From an uncultured Propionibacterium sp. (GTDB lineage Bacteria > Actinomycetota > Actinomycetes > Propionibacteriales > Propionibacteriaceae), in the NCBI GenBank assembly GCA_938036835.1, contig CALHWB010000052.1, positions 1 through 64,000 on the forward strand: a DNA stretch of 64,000 bases, in the 5' to 3' direction. Both the position numbers and the translations under genes were made by a program. Of this stretch, positions 24,788-33,330 are shown one piece after another. Each line of letters starts with the position of its first letter. Positions within the stretch are counted from its first letter, which is position 1. The notes beneath the pieces were generated by a model. That model saw only the letters and a program-made list of their open reading frames with translations, had not been told where the DNA came from and ran no database searches.

Positions 24788-25429
24788 TCAGTCGTTCAAG
24801 AGCCGGCGCTTGATGGTGAACCCGGCTGCGGTCAACTGTTCTTCCAGTCTTTCGGTGTTGAAGGTATTTATCCCGAGCACCACGATGCTACGGTCATGCT
24901 GGCCACGATAGACCGCAACATGAGTGATGTTGGTTGCGGCCTCGGCCGTGATCGATGTCAGCTTGGCCAGGACGCCGGGTGAGTCCTCCGCATCGATGAC
25001 AAGGCGACTGCCATGATCACGCGCGCCGTTGAGGTCGATGAAGGCTTCCAGCAGATCCGATTCGGTGATCACCCCGACCAGCCTGTTCCCGGTCATTACC
25101 GGGAGCATCTCGACCTTGTGAGCCCGCATCAGGATCGCCGCCTGCTCGAGCAGGGCCTCGGAATCAATCGTCACCGGATTCCGCGACATCACCCGGGCGA
25201 CCTTGAGCCGGCCGATCAGGTAGGCCACCTCGCCGGCGCTGAACGACGTAGCTACCGAAGGCGACGCCCGATCGATGTCGCTCTGTGAGATGACGCCGAT
25301 CAGGCGTCCCTCATGGATCACGGGTAGCTTGCGGACCTGTTTGGTACGCATCAACTCGACAGCCTCGGGTACGGTCGCGTCCGGGCCGATGGTGTATGGC
25401 TGGGCGGTCATCCGCCACTTCACGAACAT
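24788..25429 (-). CDS. CBS-CBS-ACT protein, AcuB-like
   Basis: A 213-residue protein with two CBS domains (about 1-60 and 75-130; VTIDSEALLEQAAILMRAHKVEMLPVM in the second) and a C-terminal ACT domain (about 140-213; VIDAEDSPGVLAKLTSITAEAATNI). Length and architecture match AcuB of acetoin utilisation. CBS pairs bind adenosyl ligands and ACT domains bind amino acids, so the protein may read energy and amino-acid state; its position after livF, next to a dehydrogenase resembling the acetoin enzyme, fits either role. Cytoplasmic. Stop lies 20 bases from the second livK start. Confidence 0.85.
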   Translation of the reverse strand: MFVKWRMTAQPYTIGPDATVPEAVELMRTKQVRKLPVIHEGRLIGVISQSDIDRASPSVATSFSAGEVAYLIGRLKVARVMSRNPVTIDSEALLEQAAILMRAHKVEMLPVMTGNRLVGVITESDLLEAFIDLNGARDHGSRLVIDAEDSPGVLAKLTSITAEAATNITHVAVYRGQHDRSIVVLGINTFNTERLEEQLTAAGFTIKRRLLND

Positions 25430-25432
25430 CGT

Positions 25433-26140
25433 TCAACCTCCCAGGTAGGCGTGTCGTACCTCATCGGTCGCCAGCAGATCGACCGCATTGCCGTCCAGTA
25501 CGATACTGCCGGTTTCCAGCACATAGGCGCGGCCGGCGATCTGTAGGGCCATATTGGCATTCTGCTCCACCAGTAAGATCGTGGTTCCGGTTTCGTTTAT
25601 TGCCTTGATAATGTCGAAGATCTCCTGCACGAACAGCGGCGCCAACCCCATCGATGGTTCGTCCAGCAGCAGCATCTTGGGTGCGGCCATCAGCGCGCGG
25701 CCCATGGCCAGCATCTGCTGCTCACCACCGGAAAGCGTACCGGCGGGCTGTTGGCGGCGATTGGCCAATACTGGGAATCGCTCGAAGACCATCTTCATGT
25801 CCGCGGCGATTGCGATTCGATCGCGACGCAGGAAGGCGCCCAACTCTAGGTTTTCCTGCACGCTCATCTGAGGAAAAACCCGGCGTCCTTCGGGCACCTG
25901 GACCAGACCCTGTTTCACTCGATCCTGGGCCGAGACTCGGGTGATGTCCTGGCCGGCTAGTCGCACCGAGCCGCTTGCGGCGCGTTCCAGACCGGACGCG
26001 GTGCGCAGTGCGGTGGTTTTGCCGGCCCCATTGGCCCCGATCAGGGTCACGATCTCACCGGCCTCGACATGCAGGGAGATACCCTTTAGCGCCTGGATGC
26101 CGCCGAAGTTGACCGCCAGATCACAGATCTCGAACATCAT
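25433..26140 (-). CDS. livF: branched-chain amino acid ABC transporter ATPase LivF
   Basis: A 235-residue ATPase with Walker A GANGAGKTT, PEGRRVFPQMSVQENL, signature LSGGEQQMLAMGRALM and Walker B LLLDEPSMGLAPLFV, the last in the typical LivF form. Start at ATG 26140 (or 26137), preceded by GAGGAGG. It overlaps the livG 3' end by 20 bases. LivF and LivG together energise the importer. Confidence 0.95.
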   Translation of the reverse strand: MMFEICDLAVNFGGIQALKGISLHVEAGEIVTLIGANGAGKTTALRTASGLERAASGSVRLAGQDITRVSAQDRVKQGLVQVPEGRRVFPQMSVQENLELGAFLRRDRIAIAADMKMVFERFPVLANRRQQPAGTLSGGEQQMLAMGRALMAAPKMLLLDEPSMGLAPLFVQEIFDIIKAINETGTTILLVEQNANMALQIAGRAYVLETGSIVLDGNAVDLLATDEVRHAYLGG

Positions 26141-26918
26141 CGACCTCCTCACCCAGATATGCCTCAATGACCCGAGGATCGTTGCGGATCTCGTCCGGGC
26201 TACCGACGGCGATCACCACGCCGTGGTCGAGCACGTGGATGCGTTCACAGATGCTCATCACCAGGCTCATATCGTGTTCGATGAGCAGGATGGTCAGGTC
26301 GTAGGTCTGCCTGATCCAATCGATCAACCTGGTCAGTTGAGCGGTCTCGTTCGGATTCATCCCGGCCGCTGGCTCATCCAACAGCAGCAGGCGCGGATCG
26401 GTGGCCAGCGCCCGGGCAATCTCGAGGTGGCGCTGCTCGCCATAGGCGAGGTTGCGGGCCAATTCGGTCGCCTTGGCCTCTAGATTCAGCAGCTTCAGGA
26501 ATTCGGTACTGCGTTGGTATACAGCACGTTCGGCAGCCCGCCAGCGTGGGGTGTGCAGGAAGGAATCCCACAAGGAATAGGTTTGTGCCTGCTGCATGGC
26601 GATGACCACGTTGTCTAGTACCGTCAGATCCTTGAATAGCCTGATGTTCTGGAAGGTGCGGGCCAGCCCGGCCCGGCAGATGGCATAGGGCTTCCGCCCG
26701 CCCAGATCTATCGGGGTAGCGCCGGGACTGAACACGATGCTACCGCGCGATGGCGGATATACCCCGGTGAGTAGGTTGAACACGGTGGTCTTGCCGGCAC
26801 CATTGGGGCCGATGAGCCCGACCAATTCACCGGAGTCCAGGTGCAAGTTGACGTCGCTTAGTGCGGCTAGACCACCGAAATTGCGGGTTAGATGGGTCAC
26901 CTCGAGGATCGTGCTCAT
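26121..26918 (-). CDS. livG: branched-chain amino acid ABC transporter ATPase LivG
   Basis: A 265-residue ATPase with Walker A GPNGAGKTTVFNLLTGVYPP, signature LAYGEQRHLEIARAL and Walker B LLLDEPAAGMNPNET, the typical LivG features including the AGLARTFQNIRLF motif. Its start overlaps the livM stop (ATGA at 26915-26918). Partner of LivF in the HMGF importer. Confidence 0.95.
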   Translation of the reverse strand: MSTILEVTHLTRNFGGLAALSDVNLHLDSGELVGLIGPNGAGKTTVFNLLTGVYPPSRGSIVFSPGATPIDLGGRKPYAICRAGLARTFQNIRLFKDLTVLDNVVIAMQQAQTYSLWDSFLHTPRWRAAERAVYQRSTEFLKLLNLEAKATELARNLAYGEQRHLEIARALATDPRLLLLDEPAAGMNPNETAQLTRLIDWIRQTYDLTILLIEHDMSLVMSICERIHVLDHGVVIAVGSPDEIRNDPRVIEAYLGEEVDDVRDL

Positions 26919-27922
26919 TTGGATTCCTCGGTGTAGGTGGGGCGGGTACCCACGGCCGGCCGGAACAGTCCAGTCCGCCCCCCGGGTAGCAGTCTGGTGA
27001 GCAACCCCGAGGTGAGTTCGCGCGAGCCCATCAGACCCTGTGGCCGGAAAACCATCAAAACCACCAAGGCCAGGGAATACAGAATCATCCGAATCTCGGG
27101 GAAGGGTTGCAACAGCGTTGACACCAGGGCGAGCAGGATGGCAGCAATGATTGAACCAGAGATGGATCCCAGCCCTCCGAGAACCACGATCACCAAAATG
27201 TTGATCGACTGCATGAAACCGAACAGATCAGGCTTGATGAAGTAGAAGTAGGAAGCATAGATACCCCCTGCCAGGGCACCGAAAACCGCCCCTACCGTGA
27301 AGGCCATGGTCTTGACCCTGGTGGATCGTACTCCGATCGATTCGGCGGCGATCTCGTCTTCCCGTACCGCTATGCAGTCGCGGCCGTGGCGAGACTTCAG
27401 GAAGTTACTGATTGATATGACGGTACCGACGGTGAGGACGAACAGCCAGCTCCAGTTCACATTGCGTGGAATGGCAGACAGGCCCGCGGCACCGTTGGTG
27501 AACTTGAAGTTGAGCAGCAGCACCCGGATGATCTCGGCCATGCCAAGGGTGGCGATTGCCAGATAGTCTCCGCGCAGCCGTAGTGTGGGCAAACCGATCA
27601 GGAAGCCAATGATTGCGGCGAGCAATGCGCCGACGACTAAGCCGAGGACGAATCCCCACACTCCCTTGATGGATGTGGAAATCATTGCTGTCGCATAGGC
27701 ACCGACCGCCATGAAGCCGGCATGTCCTAAAGAGAACTGCCCGGTGAAACCGGTCACCAGGTTCAGGCTGACAGCCAGGATGATGTTCACGCAGATCATC
27801 ACTAGAGTAGCCTGCAGGTAGTCATCTATCACGCCGACCAGTTGCAGACCTAGCACGCTCAGATAGACCGCCGCAAGAATCGCGGTCCGGGTCAGGACGG
27901 CCGTGGCTCTGGGGGCCATCAC
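26915..27922 (-). CDS. livM: branched-chain amino acid ABC transporter permease LivM
   Basis: A 335-residue permease with about ten membrane helices and the LivM hallmarks SLNLVTGFTGQFSLGHAGFMAVGAYA and RGDYLAIATLGMAEIIR, plus the EAA-type loop around VREDEIAAESIGVRSTRVKTMAF. Start overlaps the livH stop. Forms the membrane channel with LivH. Confidence 0.95.
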   Translation of the reverse strand: MMAPRATAVLTRTAILAAVYLSVLGLQLVGVIDDYLQATLVMICVNIILAVSLNLVTGFTGQFSLGHAGFMAVGAYATAMISTSIKGVWGFVLGLVVGALLAAIIGFLIGLPTLRLRGDYLAIATLGMAEIIRVLLLNFKFTNGAAGLSAIPRNVNWSWLFVLTVGTVISISNFLKSRHGRDCIAVREDEIAAESIGVRSTRVKTMAFTVGAVFGALAGGIYASYFYFIKPDLFGFMQSINILVIVVLGGLGSISGSIIAAILLALVSTLLQPFPEIRMILYSLALVVLMVFRPQGLMGSRELTSGLLTRLLPGGRTGLFRPAVGTRPTYTEESK

Positions 27923-28803
27923 ACCTTCTCCCGTACATGCTTGCCCAGCAGGCCGCTGGGCTTGACCATCAGCACCCCGATCAGCAGGGCGAAGACTACC
28001 GCGTCCCGGGCCATGGACAGCCCCAATGCGGAGACAAGCGTCTCGGTAGCACCGATGACATAGCCGCCTAGCAGAGCACCCGGAATCAATCCGATACCGC
28101 CCAATACCGCGGCCACGAATGCCTTGAGGCCAGGCAGAATGCCCATTAACGGGTTGACGGTGTTGTAGTAGACCCCGATCAATACCCCAGCGGCTCCGGC
28201 CAGTGCAGAACCGACTGCGAAGGTGAATGAGATGGTGTTGTCAACGCTGATGCCCATCAAACGAGCGGCATCGGAATCCTGGGAGACCGCACGCATGGCC
28301 TTACCCAGGCGGGTCCGGCGGACCACGAACTGTAGAGCGATCATGAGCAGCACCGAAATTGCCACAATCCACAGTTGCAAGGCGGCGATCACCACGCCGC
28401 CGACGTGAAACGAATGGGTCATGTAGTCGGGTAACGCCGGGTAGGAGCGGCTCTGGGCGCCTACAAAATAAACCATCAGGTACTCCAGCAGGAGCGATAC
28501 CCCTATAGCTGTGATCAGGACCGCGATCCGGGTTGCATTGCGCAACGGCTTATAGGCCACCCGCTCGATGGCCACTCCTAGCGCACCGCAGGCCACCATG
28601 GCGCACAGCAGCGATGGGAAGAAACCCAGTCCCAGATGGGCCATACAAGCGTAACCAACATAGGCGCCCACCATGTAGACATCACCATGGGCGAAATTGA
28701 TCAACTGAATGATGCCGTAAACCATTGTGTAGCCGAGCGCGATGAGCGCGTAGATGCTACCCAAAGAGATTGCGTTCACCAGTTGTTGGGGGATCTGTTC
28801 CAT
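27919..28803 (-). CDS. livH: branched-chain amino acid ABC transporter permease LivH
   Basis: A 294-residue permease with SLGSIYALIALGYTMVYGIIQLINFAHG near the N-terminus and RAVSQDSDAARLMGISVDNTISFTFAVGSALAGAAG as the coupling loop, typical of LivH. ATG 28803 is used because the family begins there and AGGAAG precedes it; the longer frame runs into the 28822-28873 hairpin. First permease gene of the importer. Confidence 0.94.
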   Translation of the reverse strand: MEQIPQQLVNAISLGSIYALIALGYTMVYGIIQLINFAHGDVYMVGAYVGYACMAHLGLGFFPSLLCAMVACGALGVAIERVAYKPLRNATRIAVLITAIGVSLLLEYLMVYFVGAQSRSYPALPDYMTHSFHVGGVVIAALQLWIVAISVLLMIALQFVVRRTRLGKAMRAVSQDSDAARLMGISVDNTISFTFAVGSALAGAAGVLIGVYYNTVNPLMGILPGLKAFVAAVLGGIGLIPGALLGGYVIGATETLVSALGLSMARDAVVFALLIGVLMVKPSGLLGKHVREKV

Positions 28804-28821
28804 CGAATGCTTCCTGGGAAT

Positions 28822-28873
28822 GTGATCTCCGGCTGTGGGGTGGGGGCTGCCCCACCCCACAGCCGGAGATCAC
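28822..28873. terminator. perfect 24-bp hairpin between livK and livH
   Basis: Two perfect 24-base arms around a GCTG loop, starting GTGATCTCCGGCTGTGGGG. The livK stop codon (28870-28872) is inside the hairpin, and livH starts 19 bases beyond it. No T-run follows. It may stop most transcripts after livK, or protect the livK message from 3' decay, so that the binding protein is made in excess over the permease. Confidence 0.8.
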
Positions 28874-30033
28874 TTCGGGGCTGGTGTTGCCGAAGCGGGA
28901 ATGCCGTTCTTCAGTTCGATCACTAGAGCCGCTTTGATGGGCTCGTGGGTCGCGGGGTCGATACCAAAGGTACCGGTTACTCCCGAGAAATCGGTGGTCT
29001 CGGTCATTGCCTGTTGTACCGCTTCGCCAGTCAATTCACTGGCGCGACCGATGGCGTCGGCGACAAAGTAGGCGGTGTCGTAGCCCAGCGCGTGGAAGGC
29101 TGCCGGATCCTCACCGTATTTTTCCCTGAAGTTTGCGATGAACTTCTGCACCTTGGAGTTCTGGTCATCCAACGATGAGTAGTGGTTGGTGTAGAAGACA
29201 TCGTTCAGCGCTGCAGCGCCGGCCTTCTCCAGCAATACCGGGGAATCGAAGCCGTCCCCACCCAGGATGGGCTGGGTGATGCCCAGATCACGAGCCTGCT
29301 TGACCGCCAGCCCGACCTCCTCGTAATAGCCGGGCAGATATATGACGTCGGACTGTGCCGACTTGATACGCGTCATGATGGTGTTGAAATTGGTCTCGCC
29401 CGAGGCGTAGCCCTCTTCGGCTACGATCCTGCCGCCACTGGCCTCAAAGGTGGCCCGGAAATTGTCGGCTAGCCCTTTAGCGTAGTCGGAGGATGTGTCC
29501 TTGATGATCACGGCGGTCTTGGCATGCTGTTGCTGGCTGGCGAAGTTCGCCATGGCGGTGCCCTGATAGGAATCCGAGAAGCAGGTACGGAACACGTACT
29601 CCTGTAGTCGCCCATTGCTGAGCGTCACATCGTCGGCGGTTGCCGAGCCCGAGATGATCGGCACCTTGTTCTGATTGGCAACCGGGATGGTCGCCTTGAA
29701 AGCACCCGAGGTAGCCGGACCGATGACGGTCAATACCTTGTCCTGGGAAGCAAGCTTGGTTGTCAGAGTGGTTGCCTCGGCCGGTTCGGATTTGTTGTCG
29801 TATTTGATGACTTCGATCTGCTTGCCGTCGATTCCGCCGGCGGCATTGATCTCCTCGATCGCCATCTCGATGCCCTTCACCGAGGCATCGCCATAGGTGG
29901 CCACCTGCCCGGACAGTTCGTAGTTGACACCGATCCTGATCACGTCGCTGTTGGACGCGCCGCCCCCGCCGCCGCAGGCAGCTAGCGAAAGCGACAGCGC
30001 GATCGCAGCAATGGCGGCAACTCTGCGTTTCAT
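28870..30033 (-). CDS. livK: ABC substrate-binding lipoprotein, LivK-like
   Basis: A 387-residue binding protein with a lipobox (LSLAACGG, Cys near residue 20) and a Gly-rich linker. The mature part has IGVNYELSGQVATYGDASVKGIEMAIEEINAAGGIDGKQIEV, as in Leu/Ile/Val-binding proteins. It is the first gene of the importer operon and its stop lies inside a perfect hairpin. It captures the amino acid outside the cell and hands it to LivHM. The exact ligand (Leu, Ile, Val or other hydrophobic amino acids) is not set by sequence. Confidence 0.92.
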   Translation of the reverse strand: MKRRVAAIAAIALSLSLAACGGGGGASNSDVIRIGVNYELSGQVATYGDASVKGIEMAIEEINAAGGIDGKQIEVIKYDNKSEPAEATTLTTKLASQDKVLTVIGPATSGAFKATIPVANQNKVPIISGSATADDVTLSNGRLQEYVFRTCFSDSYQGTAMANFASQQQHAKTAVIIKDTSSDYAKGLADNFRATFEASGGRIVAEEGYASGETNFNTIMTRIKSAQSDVIYLPGYYEEVGLAVKQARDLGITQPILGGDGFDSPVLLEKAGAAALNDVFYTNHYSSLDDQNSKVQKFIANFREKYGEDPAAFHALGYDTAYFVADAIGRASELTGEAVQQAMTETTDFSGVTGTFGIDPATHEPIKAALVIELKNGIPASATPAPK

Positions 30034-30188
30034 TCGCCGTTCCTTCCCGAGAGTTGCAATTGTCGAGTCCGCACATTAATACGCCTGCACCGGTCGCAGG
30101 GGTCATCTCAGCGCGGCGGGAACGGTCGCAATGCATTCGTGACCATGGGGCCCCCGGCCCAGTGGCCGACCGGGGCCGTGTCCGACGC

Positions 30189-30241
30189 GTTCGTGGCAGG
30201 AATCGGCACGATAGGTTCCCGCTTCGACCCCTGCCACGAAC
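30189..30241 (-). terminator. hairpin after lpdA
   Basis: GTTCGTGGCAGG (30189-30200) pairs exactly with CCTGCCACGAAC (30230-30241) across a 29-base loop, 12 bases after the lpdA stop. A weaker G/C hairpin lies beyond it (about 30147-30175). These probably end lpdA before the livK promoter. Confidence 0.5.
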
Positions 30242-30253
30242 CCGAATCCGGCA

Positions 30254-31654
30254 TCAAATGTTTATCATGTGGCCAGCGATCCCCTCGACGGCCTCCTTCA
30301 GCGCCTCTGACAGGGTTGGATGGGCATGTACCACGCGGGCCACCTCATCGGCAGTCAGATCCCATTGCTGGGCAAGCTGCAACTCGGGGAGCAGTTCGGT
30401 GACGTCGGGACCGATCATGCTCAGTCCGAGGATCTCGTTGTATTGAGCTTCGGCAACCAACTTCACAAAGCCGATACCCTCTCCCAGCCCCCAGGCCTTG
30501 CCATTGGCGGCGAACGGGAACTTGGCGACCTTGACTTGGTATCCAGCATCCTTCGCCTGCTGCTCGGATAGCCCGAAGCTGCCGATCTGCGGCTGGCAGT
30601 AGGTGGCGCGCGGAATCATTTTGTAGTTGACCGGCATGGTCTCGGCCCCGGCGATGGTTTCGGCGGCCACCACGCCCTGGGCCTCAGCGGTGTGGGCGAG
30701 CATCATCTTCGCGGTGACATCGCCTATGGCGTAGATGCCGGACACGTTGGTGCGGCAGAAATCGTCGATATCGATTGCGCCGCGATCGGTGAGCCGCACA
30801 CCGGTGCGATCCAAACCGTAGCCCGCCAATCTTGGGGCAAAGCCCATAGCCTGCAGCATCTTGTCGGCTTCCAGCACCTGCTCCTGCCCGCCCGCGGCTG
30901 GGGCTACGGTCACTTTGACTCCGGTCCCGGTGTCTATCACGGACTTGACCGCGGTGCTGGTGAGGATCTTGATGCCTAGCTTCTTGTAGGCCTTCAGCAG
31001 TTCTGCCGAGATCTCGGCGTCCTCGGTGGGAACCATGCGATCCAGGTATTCCACGATCGTCACGTCAACACCGTAGTTGGCAAGCACGTAGGCGAACTCG
31101 GTGCCGATGGCCCCCGAGCCGCCAATGATGATCGACGCCGGCAACCGTTCGGTGAGGATCATCTCCTCATAGGTGAGCACGTTGGCAGACTTGCTGGTGC
31201 CGGGCAGCAGCTTCGCGGTCGCTCCCGTGGCGATGATGCAGTTGTCGAAAGTGACCGACTGGCTGGCGCCCTGATCGGCGGCAACCTCAATGGTGCGAGC
31301 GTCGGTGAAGGTGCCCCACCCGTTGATCTCGGTGACCTTGTTTTTCTTCATCAGGAAGTGAACACCCTTGACCATTCGCTCCGAGACTGCACGACTGCGG
31401 GCGAATGCCTTACCGAAGTTGAACTTCACCGTACCCTCGATGCCGAACAAGTCGGCTTGCCGAGTATAGATATGGGCGATCTCGGCATTGCGCAGCAGAG
31501 ATTTAGTCGGAATGCAGCCAACGTTGAGACACACGCCTCCCCACCACTGTTTCTCGATGATTGCGGTCTTCAGGCCGAGCTGGGCGGCGCGAATGGCAGC
31601 GACATAGCCGCCAGGTCCCGCGCCAAGAACAACGACGTCGAAATGTGCGCTCAT
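30254..31654 (-). CDS. lpdA: dihydrolipoamide dehydrogenase (E3)
   Basis: A 466-residue E3 subunit, which reoxidises the lipoyl group with FAD and NAD+. It has the N-terminal FAD motif VVLGAGPGGYVAAIRAAQLG, the redox disulfide CLNVGCIPTKSL (Cys-x4-Cys), a second nucleotide motif GGSGAIGTEFAYVLANYGVDVTIVE, and the C-terminal dimer domain with VVHAHPTLSEAL (catalytic His-x-His-Pro). Length is typical. Two transcription units away from the E1/E2 genes, but the same complex can share it. Divergent from the HTH-MurA gene. Confidence 0.96.
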   Translation of the reverse strand: MSAHFDVVVLGAGPGGYVAAIRAAQLGLKTAIIEKQWWGGVCLNVGCIPTKSLLRNAEIAHIYTRQADLFGIEGTVKFNFGKAFARSRAVSERMVKGVHFLMKKNKVTEINGWGTFTDARTIEVAADQGASQSVTFDNCIIATGATAKLLPGTSKSANVLTYEEMILTERLPASIIIGGSGAIGTEFAYVLANYGVDVTIVEYLDRMVPTEDAEISAELLKAYKKLGIKILTSTAVKSVIDTGTGVKVTVAPAAGGQEQVLEADKMLQAMGFAPRLAGYGLDRTGVRLTDRGAIDIDDFCRTNVSGIYAIGDVTAKMMLAHTAEAQGVVAAETIAGAETMPVNYKMIPRATYCQPQIGSFGLSEQQAKDAGYQVKVAKFPFAANGKAWGLGEGIGFVKLVAEAQYNEILGLSMIGPDVTELLPELQLAQQWDLTADEVARVVHAHPTLSEALKEAVEGIAGHMINI

Positions 31655-31696
31655 GCTCAGGAGTCTAGGCCATCCAACTGGGAGGTTTGCTTCAAT

Positions 31697-31708
31697 CTCA
31701 CATGTGAG
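31697..31708. promoter_or_regulatory. 12-bp palindrome between divergent lpdA and HTH-MurA genes
   Basis: CTCACATGTGAG is a perfect palindrome in the 67-base gap, 13 bases before the GTG of the HTH-MurA gene. GTTAACCTCA follows directly. Its position fits an operator of the helix-turn-helix part encoded next to it, acting on both genes. Confidence 0.5.
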
Positions 31709-31721
31709 TTAACCTCATCGA

Positions 31722-33254
31722 GTGAATCAGCAAACGACCACCCCGGCTAGCATTGGCCTGCTAGTGCGTGACGCGCGCAAACAACGTGGACTAACCCAGC
31801 ATCAGCTGGCCAGCCGGCTGAACACCTCCCAGAGCGCAATCCATCGGATCGAATCCGGGAACCAGAACCTCTCTCTCGAGATGATAAACCGGATCGCGGA
31901 GGCCCTTGATTCCCCCCTGATCACCACCAGTGATCGCAACTCGATGAATCTGCGTATTGAGGGCGAAACCGTATTGAGCGGTTCAATCGAGACCCGTTCG
32001 TCCAAGAACGCGGCCGTGGCCCTGCTCTGCGCAGCGCTACTGAACCGGGGACGCACCGTGCTGCGCGGCATCGCCCATATTGAAGAGGTGAACCGCCTGG
32101 TGGAGGTGCTGTCCTCGATCGGGGTTCAAGTTGACTGGTCCGCGGACCAGCGAGACCTGACCATAGAGCGACCCGAGGTACTGGATATGGCGAACATGGA
32201 TGTCGCGGCCGCCCGCCGGACGCGCAGCATAATCATGTTCCTGGGGCCGTTGAGTCACCTGCTGGACGAGTTCAATCTGCCCTATGCCGGCGGTTGCCAA
32301 CTGGGTGCCCGCACCGTAGAACCCCACCTGCAAGCCCTGCGCCACTTTGGATTGGCGGTTCAGGCAACCGATGGCTACTACCGGATTAGCGTTGCCCCGC
32401 TCGCCAGCGAACGCCGGCACGTGGTGCTGACCGAGCGTGGCGACACCGTTACCGAGAATGCCCTGATGGCCGCGGCCATGACGCCGGGGGTCAGCATCAT
32501 CCGCAATGCTTCGCCGAATTACATGGTGCAGGATCTGTGTGTTTACCTGCAGATGCTGGGGGTACAGATCGATGGAGTGGGTACCACCACCTTGACCGTG
32601 CACGGCCAGGCATCGTTGGATGCCGACGTCACCTATACTATCTCGGAGGACCCGATTGAGGCGATGAGCCTGGTCACTGCCGCCGTGGTGACCAATTCGG
32701 AACTCACTATCAGTCGTGCCCCGATAGAATTCCTAGAGATTGAACTGGCCTTGTTGAGCGAGATGGGCTTGTCCTTCAGCATCGGCCCCGAATACCAGTC
32801 CGGTAATGGCTTCACCCGCCTTGTCGACATCACGGTACGGCCTTCACGGCTGCGGGCCCCCAAAGACAAGATCCATCCGCTGCCTTTCCCCGGCCTGAAC
32901 ATCGACAACCTGCCGTTTTTCGCGGTGATTGGTGCTTGCGCGGATGGTCAGACCTTGATCCACGACTGGGTGTACGAGAACCGAGCCATCCATCTGCTGG
33001 ATCTGATTAAACTCGGCGCCAACGGGCAGTTGCTCGACCCACACCGGCTGATCCTGCGGGGTCCGACAAACTGGCGAGCCAGCGAGATGATCTCACCGCC
33101 AGCCCTGCGCCCGGCGGTGTGCATCTTGCTGGCGATGCTGGCTGCACGAGGGGAATCGGTGCTACGCGATGTATATGTCATAAATCGTGGCTACGAGGAC
33201 CTACCGGCCAGATTGAACCGGCTGGGTGCCAGCATAACGCCCTTTTTCTCATAA
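31722..33254 (+). CDS. HTH-MurA fusion (XRE domain plus UDP-GlcNAc enolpyruvyltransferase-like)
   Basis: A 510-residue protein. Residues 12-65 form an XRE-type helix-turn-helix (LVRDARKQRGLTQHQLASRLNTSQSAIHRIESG); residues 75-510 form a complete enolpyruvyltransferase domain of the MurA family. Key MurA residues are kept: Lys95-Asn96 in RSSKNAA, Cys192 in YAGGCQLGA, which matches the catalytic loop Cys, and RGYE near the C-terminus in VINRGYEDLPARL. MurA normally transfers enolpyruvate to UDP-GlcNAc in peptidoglycan synthesis; with a DNA-binding domain this version may also sense the substrate or product and regulate genes. It is divergent from lpdA with a palindrome between. Similar fusions are known in other actinomycetes; I do not know of a defined role. 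Confidence 0.88.
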   Translation: MNQQTTTPASIGLLVRDARKQRGLTQHQLASRLNTSQSAIHRIESGNQNLSLEMINRIAEALDSPLITTSDRNSMNLRIEGETVLSGSIETRSSKNAAVALLCAALLNRGRTVLRGIAHIEEVNRLVEVLSSIGVQVDWSADQRDLTIERPEVLDMANMDVAAARRTRSIIMFLGPLSHLLDEFNLPYAGGCQLGARTVEPHLQALRHFGLAVQATDGYYRISVAPLASERRHVVLTERGDTVTENALMAAAMTPGVSIIRNASPNYMVQDLCVYLQMLGVQIDGVGTTTLTVHGQASLDADVTYTISEDPIEAMSLVTAAVVTNSELTISRAPIEFLEIELALLSEMGLSFSIGPEYQSGNGFTRLVDITVRPSRLRAPKDKIHPLPFPGLNIDNLPFFAVIGACADGQTLIHDWVYENRAIHLLDLIKLGANGQLLDPHRLILRGPTNWRASEMISPPALRPAVCILLAMLAARGESVLRDVYVINRGYEDLPARLNRLGASITPFFS

Positions 33255-33291
33255 TACCGCGATGACTTGGCTAATACCGCGATGACTTGGC
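33252..33291. repeat. 20-bp perfect tandem duplication
   Basis: The unit TAATACCGCGATGACTTGGC occurs twice in a row (33252-33271 and 33272-33291). The first copy contains the stop codon of the HTH-MurA gene. A recent slippage duplication, with no clear function. Confidence 0.9.
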
Positions 33292-33330
33292 GAATCTACT
33301 GGTGACTGGCTAGCGGTCGGTAATCCAGAG

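Noticed and set aside
30147..30175. weak G/C hairpin between lpdA and livK
   Set aside because: Imperfect, with a bulge; the 12-bp stem beside it is the better terminator.
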